Assembly (NCBI GenBank): GCA_030549495.1
Contig: JAUIRK010000052.1
Location: 620,001 to 684,000, forward strand
Length of the DNA stretch: 64,000 bases
Source: Nectonema munidae
Lineage: Eukaryota; Nematomorpha; Nectonematoida; Nectonematidae
Direction: 5' to 3'
The notes below the pieces were generated by a model that saw nothing but the letters and a program-made list of their open reading frames with translations, did no database searches and was not told where the DNA came from. Positions 57,048-64,000 of the stretch are shown here, one piece after another. The position numbers and the translations under genes were made by a program. How positions within the stretch are numbered: position 1 is the first letter of the stretch; each line of letters begins with the position of its first letter.

Positions 57048-60000
57048 TTATTATAAGCAACACAAAACAGCTATTTGTTTCTGACTATATCCATCAGGCT
57101 TCCATAAAACCGGTTTGCACAATCGAGGTAAAAAAAGTTCACAGCCCTGAATGCTTTTTTCTTTCCATTACACTCATTGCTGAAAAAAGCGTCTCAGACA
57201 ACTATGGTGGTGAACAGGAATAGAAGAAAAAGAAGCTTCTAATCTTTTACATTGTCGTCAGAAGCAAGTTGTGACAATTTCCTCCACTTATACCGACAAA
57301 TGTCATTTCTCAATGTAATTTCTTTTTTCAATGGTCTTTCCCTAGAGGAAAATGCATTTGAAAGCACTCAGACAGAGGCACCCAATTTTCGCTAAAAACA
57401 AAGGCTAAAAACTTAAGACCTGTATGCGCCAAACGATCACCGGTCGCCCATCCCGGCATTGAGTAGCACTGAGTTGAGTTATTCGATCTATGAAAAATCT
57501 CTGTTCAAAATGTTTGTTGTAATGCTAGCATATATGTATACCATTTTTATTTCTAAATTGTCTTTTTTTAGTTTGAAATTGTCTTTTTTCAATCTAATTT
57601 GTGTTTTTTAAGTCCTAAATTGTCTTTTTTTTGAGAACAAAAATTATTGACAAGAAAAAATCAATAAAACTTTGTCGTATCTTTGTATGTTGAATCAGGT
57701 TTTAGTCCCGCATGTCCCAATATTTATGATATTATTACCTTATTGAAAGCTTTTTGATCTAAGATTGACTACTGACTTTTTGACAAGGAATCCTTTTTTA
57801 TAGTAAAAATGACAAATTGTTAATTAATATCTAGGACAAAAGAAAAGGAATTATTTCAAATTTTTGAAAAAATTAATTTATTCATGCTTAAAAAAGTGTA
57901 ACAGTTAAAAATGAAAATATAAATGGAATTGTCAAATGCATGTCCAAAGAATATAGTAAGATATTTCAAAAATATGTGCGCAATCCAACTTTACATCTTT
58001 CATATTTATAAATAGATAAATAAATACGCAGTCCACTAATCAGTTCACAAATTGACTGCCATTTTTAGAGATTACACGAATCGACTGAAATTTTTAGGCA
58101 TTTCATGAATGAATGCATACACACCTAGATTGACTAAATCTATAGAAGCAAATATGAGAGAAGCAGTAGTGTAAAGATGAAAAATCTTCTCTTCTCGTAA
58201 TAAATCATTTAAGGATGATTTCTTTCGTGCATTGAATGCCATATATAATACATATTGAAGCAAGTAATATTATGCATGGTAATTACTTTTCCGAATCTGG
58301 GAAAGAAGTTTTGCGCGCCAATTATTGTTAATAATAAATGCGCTAAATTGAATAAATTATTCCGCGTATAATTATTTATTTTTATTGATACACACTCTTT
58401 CATTTTTGTATTAATGCAAAAAAGATGAAAATACAGCGTCTAAACTTGTTGTACAGATAATTTGATTCAAGGAAGGAATAAAATTAATTCGTCAAATAGA
58501 TGATAATAAGATTCATGAATTTTTATTGATTTTTTAGGGGTCGACTCCGATCTTTGATTTCAAAAGTTAACAAACCTACAAGAAATAGTAGCAACTTTAA
58601 GATTAAGTTGATTCAACATCTGATTAAAATATCAGCATAGAGATTAAAATATCCATTGGCACAAAATATGCGTGCGACATTTTACTCACTATATCCCAAA
58701 TCATCACAAAATTTTATTGTTTGAAACAAATTAAAAATATTGTTATGTTTTTGAATGTTTTAATTCATTAAAAATGAAAACTAAAAAAATTCGTTAAAAA
58801 AAATATATATATATTTTGCATCCTAAACATGACAAAATATTGAAATACATGGAATCATTTCAATTTAGTCTCAAAAAATTAAGATTTTGAAGAGTTTCGA
58901 ATAGATTTTGGTAAAAAGTCATTTTTTTATCATAAGAAATTGAAAAAAGAAATTATTACTAGAAAAGTATACTTGATTTATGAAAGGTTTCACATCAAAG
59001 TGATAAAGATGATGATTATTATACATCTTGAATTATTATTATGATATAAAATGTTAACGCTTCTAAACTTACAAGTTAAGCGAAAATTTAACTAACTTTA
59101 CTAACACATTCCATCAGTTTTGCCTCGTATATTCTAGGAAGATCTTTACACCCACAAAAGATGATATATGACTTAAAAAGATATTCATTCGTGTTTTGAG
59201 GAGGATGTAGTTATGGTAAGTAAGCATGTTTTTGTTAACGAAAAAATTTCTCGTCCTAATTTCTTTAATCGGTTAATTTCGCGAAAATGTTGAGTCCATC
59301 ATATGTACATGAGATACAAAAAGTTCGGGAAAGAGAATGAGGAAAAATCAAACGAAATTTTGTTAGAACATGATTTCAAGTGCCAGAACATTAAAATAAG
59401 GTGTTACGTAATGTCGTTTTTCAAAAAAAAACATGATATAATTACACAAGCCATTTGTTTTATAATAGTTTTAAATAGTTTGAAAGTATTATTAATTTAT
59501 ATATGTAAATTTTATCATGTGCTAAAAGTTTTGCAAGTTGGATAAACAGGTTAATTATGGTCTACTTCGGTCCGTTTCACTGCTTAATTTTATCGGAACG
59601 AACACGAACCGTAGTACATGATGCCCCCTGTGTTCTTCCACTATTATGGAACAAAGATAATGCATAATATAAAGAAAGATATGTAAAATGTTACTCCGAA
59701 AGCAGCATTATGAGAACATTTGTAAAAACTAGTGACATTTTTGACAAACACGGACCAATAAAATAAAAGTCATCATCATCCATGAACGAAAATGCCAAAA
59801 TAAGGATAACATTTTTTTTTCATTTTTACTCCTCCCGCAGAGTTAGCATCATATTTTCCACTGGAAATTATTAACTAAGATAACAATGTGAGGAACAAAT
59901 TTTTTACAAACATATTGATTGTAACATTGTTATCAGTATTTTGTTCTTTTCGAAAATCTTATCGAAATTCTTTTGGGGCAAATTTTTTTTAACTGTTCAA

Positions 60001-61602
60001 TATCAATTAGTCAGAACACAAACACATGCCAACAGAAACAATTAATAACGTACAAAAAAGGCGAGAATTTTTTTTGATGTCATTTACGTCAAAAGTAGAG
60101 AGATGGAGATTAAATGCAGAAAGAGAAGAAATTTATTTATTAAACGAAATCGCCTAAAATACTATTTTTACATACTTTACTAGGAGATGAAAAATTGCGA
60201 ATCTTTTTGGATATAAATCAGATATAGCTACTGCGTTTTTCATAGTTATGGAGTCTTGTGCTATGATGGACACCTTGCTATCAATCATGGATACTATTCC
60301 ATGCCTCAATTGATGCGCCCATTTTCACCCCCTGTCCTAGTGTGCACTCGCATAGAAAACGCTCTTTCCAATTTTCAAGCACACATTTAAGATTCGTAGA
60401 TGTTTTTGTGACTCAGATCTATAAGGAATCAAAGCATCGAATTTGCTGCTCAGAATAAAAAAGAATGATTTTTGAAAAGTTCCCTCTTGTGCATTGTCTT
60501 GCATATCGGATGCTTGATTAATTGATTGAAAAAATACTTTTGTCATTCATAAACATCATGTTTATTCCAATGAAATCTTCAACAAAATTGTTCACACTTT
60601 TTAACATAGAACTGATCAAAAATAGGATATCATTCTTCACACTCATCTTCTACAAGCTAGACAAGGAAGCAAAATTACCGATAAGAATGAAGTTACGCTC
60701 GTTAGAAGCACATCTGGTCATAATGGATAAAGGTTCCAAGCAACAACAGAAAGTGTAAGAAAATGAGAAGTTTCCGCTCCGCCATGCTGATTCATGCTAG
60801 AACAATTTTGAACTGTGAATTGTTGATATTTCTTCATGACTTTCAACGTGCTTGTCGTTAACATTTTAAAAACTATTGGATGACACTTTTGACAGTTTGG
60901 GGTGTAATTTTATCTGAAGTTCTTACAATACATTGATGGCACACGTAAGGAATAATGTGAAACTGTTCAGACACAAAATCTTAAGTGAGTTTTCGATCAG
61001 AAATAGAGAGTACAAGTATGGTCTCTGATAAGACTAATCTCGTATGATACCCACTTTACAACGAAGTAAAGTCCCTAAACAAACCGCAAATTTTTGCAAA
61101 TTTCTATTTTAGCATAACTTTGAGAATTTGAATAGTTTATTAATTTCCAAATAATGTCAATAATATTTAGACAAAAAATTAAGTTTTTCAAGCCCTATGT
61201 TTCTATTTACACACGTTAACCATTTTGCCGTTGTTTTTAAGTCATTTAATTTTTTTTTGACATAAATTACTCCTAGACCATTTTCATGTAATATTTCAGC
61301 TTATATTTATATTATACTCATCGCTTAGATAAGTCAAATTTTTCTCACCTTCAATTTTAATTGTAACAACAATCCTGATTTAACATGTGTAGCTTGTTAA
61401 TTTCAATTAAAACTCTCACCTTCATATTCTCTATATTATTGTGAATTTAAAAAATAACTTTTCAAATCAGTCCTTATAAATGTATGAAAAGTTTGCTTTT
61501 AAGAAAAATTTCTACCAATTTTTTTATATTTTTTTTTACATAAATTGTTATGCTTAAATGGAGATCAATCAATATTTTTGGGATAGAGACAGGCAACTTT
61601 GT
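57048..61602. other. AT-rich stretch upstream of the visible kinase exons
   Basis: Searched on the minus strand for kinase N-lobe exons (Gly loop, VAIK, alpha-C) without success. A 40-bp patch at 57430-57470 resembles part of 5S rRNA but is too short to call. Confidence 0.5.
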
Positions 61603-61714
61603 TTAACCCTTAGAGCACCAATGTGAAATCGATGTGAAAATCAATTGCTTTAAATGCCTAAAATTGCATTGAAAAACAAGTTTATTCTTTAAAATCCTGT
61701 CCTCAATGGGTTAA
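61603..61714. mobile_element. TTAA-flanked MITE-like element
   Basis: TTAA + CCCTTAGAGCACCAATG at the left and CCTCAATGGG + TTAA at the right, 112 bp. Ends resemble the TCGTCTGC MITEs but the interior differs, so this is a separate or diverged family. Confidence 0.6.
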
Positions 61715-62559
61715 AGTGAGAGAGGTAGAGCTAAAATTTCTTTTACTTTAGAAACTAGATCCTGGAGTGTTTAGAAATTCTGCGATTGCCACATGAGACT
61801 AATTTGTTTCAAAGCGGCCGCGATGAGCAAGTTAACTTCTTCAAGGCCTCAATGACAGAAATGTTTTATTTACGAATTCTAGTGAGAAGAAGAAGCATTA
61901 TTTTACACAACGAGAAAAGATCACGAAACTTTACTCTAGAACCGAGCATCGTGGGAAGAGAAGCATTTTCGACCTTGAGATTTTCAAATTTGGTGAATAT
62001 TTATGTACTGGCTGAAAACGCTTAAAAAATTTAATTTGAAAGATTTTGTTTGATCGCCTCTACATTTCAGTCTAAAATTGATGTTAGGGTTAGCGTTAGA
62101 ACATGTGTTAAAATGTGTATTTCCAATAGCAAATTTTTGCCCTCTTCCTTCATATAACCCGGGTTGAAAAGATGCAAAGTGTTCCAAAAGAAGAGACAAA
62201 CAACATTTGGCAAGACTGAGGTTCGCCAGTGGTCCGCAGCCCCCAATTTGGGCAACATTTTTTTAATAAGATTGAGTAAGTATTAAAATTTTCAAGGTCA
62301 ATATATTTTTATACAACAATTGCATTTTTTTGCAATTTCATTTCTTTTTTTATGTGAATTTTTTTGATACAAAAATTTGCTTCAAATGTTCAAGAAAATT
62401 GACTTTAAAATATTTTCTTTTATATCTTAAATTTATTTTTTTAATAAAAGTTTTTTTTTTAAAAACATTTAAAACAATAAGTGTTATTTATGTGTTAGTC
62501 AACTGATTCTCCCAAAAAATGCATTCCAGTGTTAAATGTTTAGTTAGTTAGAAACCGTG

Positions 62560-62800
62560 TTGCGAAATGAAAGGATTCTGACATTTTAAACGGATAGGAG
62601 TAGGAGTCCTTATAAATGAAATTTAGAGAGGGAAGAGGATTTTTTAAAGGATTTTTAAAATAAAGAAAAAAAAATTTCAGTTTTCTAAGCATATGAAGTG
62701 GCCTTTCTTTAGTAGAAGTCGGAAGTGACATATGGTTTTAAATATTTGAAGTCGTAATAAGATTTTTAAATATTTGGATTCGGAGACAGAGAGTTCAAAG
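62560..62800 (+). repeat. dispersed repeat family, copy 3
   Basis: GGATAGGAGTAGGAGTCC, poly-A/T, then AAGCATATGAAGTGG and AGAAGTCGGAAGTGACATA. Termini not defined. Confidence 0.5.
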
Positions 62801-63471
62801 TTTTTTGAGAAAGAAAAAAAAGAAGAAGAAGATTAGCCTCTAAAATTCTGATCCTTAGTCAAAGGGTGAAAGACAATTCGTTTCACTCTTAGCCTTTGAA
62901 ATGGGACTAAACAGAATGCGCGTTAACACAGAGAGAAGCATTATACTGCCTTGAGATATGCAAATGTATGCAATTTCTTATAGTATTATTTGCTTGTAGT
63001 ATTATTTTCGAGAAAATCAAAGAAACGCAGAGAGACAGTGGACTTTCAAAACTCATTTCAAGCGAATGTGGCTTAATCCGTGACCCATAAAGATGATGAT
63101 GGCTCAACAAATAAAGGAAAAAAAGCTCTCATTTCAAATGGAGTGAATTTGGCGAAAAATTTGTATGCGTGAAATGAAATCGTAGTTGCACGCGCAAAGA
63201 AAATTCTGACTTTGATTCATCACAATGCGCCCCTCCAAGGAATTCTTTCAAGCGTGATGAACAGAAAATTGGATTAATTCATCTTTCCATGCATCCAACA
63301 TGACTTGGAATACATTAAGCATCTTTGCGATGATAAACTTGTCTAATGTTTAAAGAGAATACTAAGTATATATATTTGAAATTGTTTTATAGCTCAAAGT
63401 ATGCAGCAAACACAATGAAAGTGAGCTTAGGTCAAGTTGATCGAGGAAAATTTGATAAAAAGATGGATTTT

Positions 63472-63501
63472 GATAATAATAATAATAATAATAATAATAA
63501 T
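63472..63501. repeat. (AAT)n microsatellite
   Basis: About ten AAT units; the poly-Asn frame over it is not a gene. Confidence 0.92.
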
Positions 63502-64000
63502 CAATTTTTAGAGAATAAAAATTCTCGCTCTTGGAAACTTGGACAATAACTTTCTAATCATAAAAAGTGTACAACGCCAAAACAGTATTGTGATTAGCAA
63601 ACAATTCCATCTCTGCCACACGCTCGACTAATAATATTGAAGAAAAGGGGGATGAAGGGAAATTGCTATTGCAGCGCCATGAATATTTTAGTATGTTTTC
63701 TAATCAAACCAACGATTTTTCTTCCAATTCATGTTAAATCTGATTTTTTGCTTTAAAAAATTAGCTTGGAATTGAGTTCTTTTATTCAGCGTAGTAGTAA
63801 CATAACCGATTTGCATGTAAAACGTGAATTAAATATAAATAATAATTTATAACTGTTTATAACTTTTTATGAAATTTCAATTATTAATTTATTATAGAAA
63901 AATTAACAACTTATAAGTATTTTTCTAATATAATTTGAAACAAATATAAAAAGATTTTTTTATATTTCCGGCTTTGAGTGAAGATTTTGCATTTTTAACG

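Larger units (their letters stand above)
61715..64000. other. AT-rich right end of the window
   Basis: Contains dispersed repeat copy 3 and the (AAT)n run. The open frame at 61786-62025 has somewhat higher GC and a NotI-like GCGGCCGC but no recognisable domain. Confidence 0.5.

Noticed and set aside
57420..57500. 5S rRNA-like segment
   Set aside because: Only about 20-40 bp resemble the 3' half of 5S rRNA; no full gene or promoter boxes.

Overview
This is an AT-rich (about 70% A+T by eye) animal nuclear sequence: long introns, GT-AG splice sites, and heavy loading with DNA transposons (hAT, piggyBac, MULE, pogo/Tigger), LINE scraps and tRNA-like SINEs. It is clearly metazoan. An invertebrate, possibly an arthropod, fits the base composition and repeat mix, but I cannot name the species.

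Two host genes are present, both on the minus strand. The first fills 11-33763: a complete 10-formyltetrahydrofolate dehydrogenase (ALDH1L1/ALDH1L2 family). I could place 18 coding exons. Every junction keeps phase and the spliced reading frame is 925 codons plus stop. The order is N-terminal formyltransferase-like hydrolase (exons 1 to about 5), acyl-carrier domain (exons 6-7), aldehyde dehydrogenase (exons 8-18). All key residues are retained: hydrolase His117 and Asp153, phosphopantetheine Ser377, ALDH Glu697 and Cys731. The second gene is the 3' part of an SBK-type kinase (exons at 52812-52941, 47744-48045 and 45169-45468); its N-lobe exons lie beyond 64000. Its catalytic motifs are degenerate (H-T-D for HRD, G-F-D for DFG), so it looks like a pseudokinase.

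The introns and intergenic DNA are a transposon and virus graveyard. Intron 2 of ALDH1L (23751-31742) holds a decayed endogenous copy of a mononegavirus-type L polymerase gene (about 26480-28902, plus strand, antisense to the host gene). Next to it are a FLYWCH-containing MULE, a hAT element with a foldback-like element nested in it, two TTAA-flanked MITEs and a SINE. Intron 6 carries a frameshifted relic of exon 5, evidence of an internal exon duplication. Intron 3 is mostly a (CA)n tract of about 460 bp in the transcript sense. The intergenic stretch 33773-45168 holds several hAT remnants and tangled piggyBac fragments. The region from 52942 to 64000 holds one decayed piggyBac element and dispersed repeats, with no exon I could recognise.

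No CRISPR array, rRNA gene, free-standing tRNA gene, operon or prokaryotic feature was seen.
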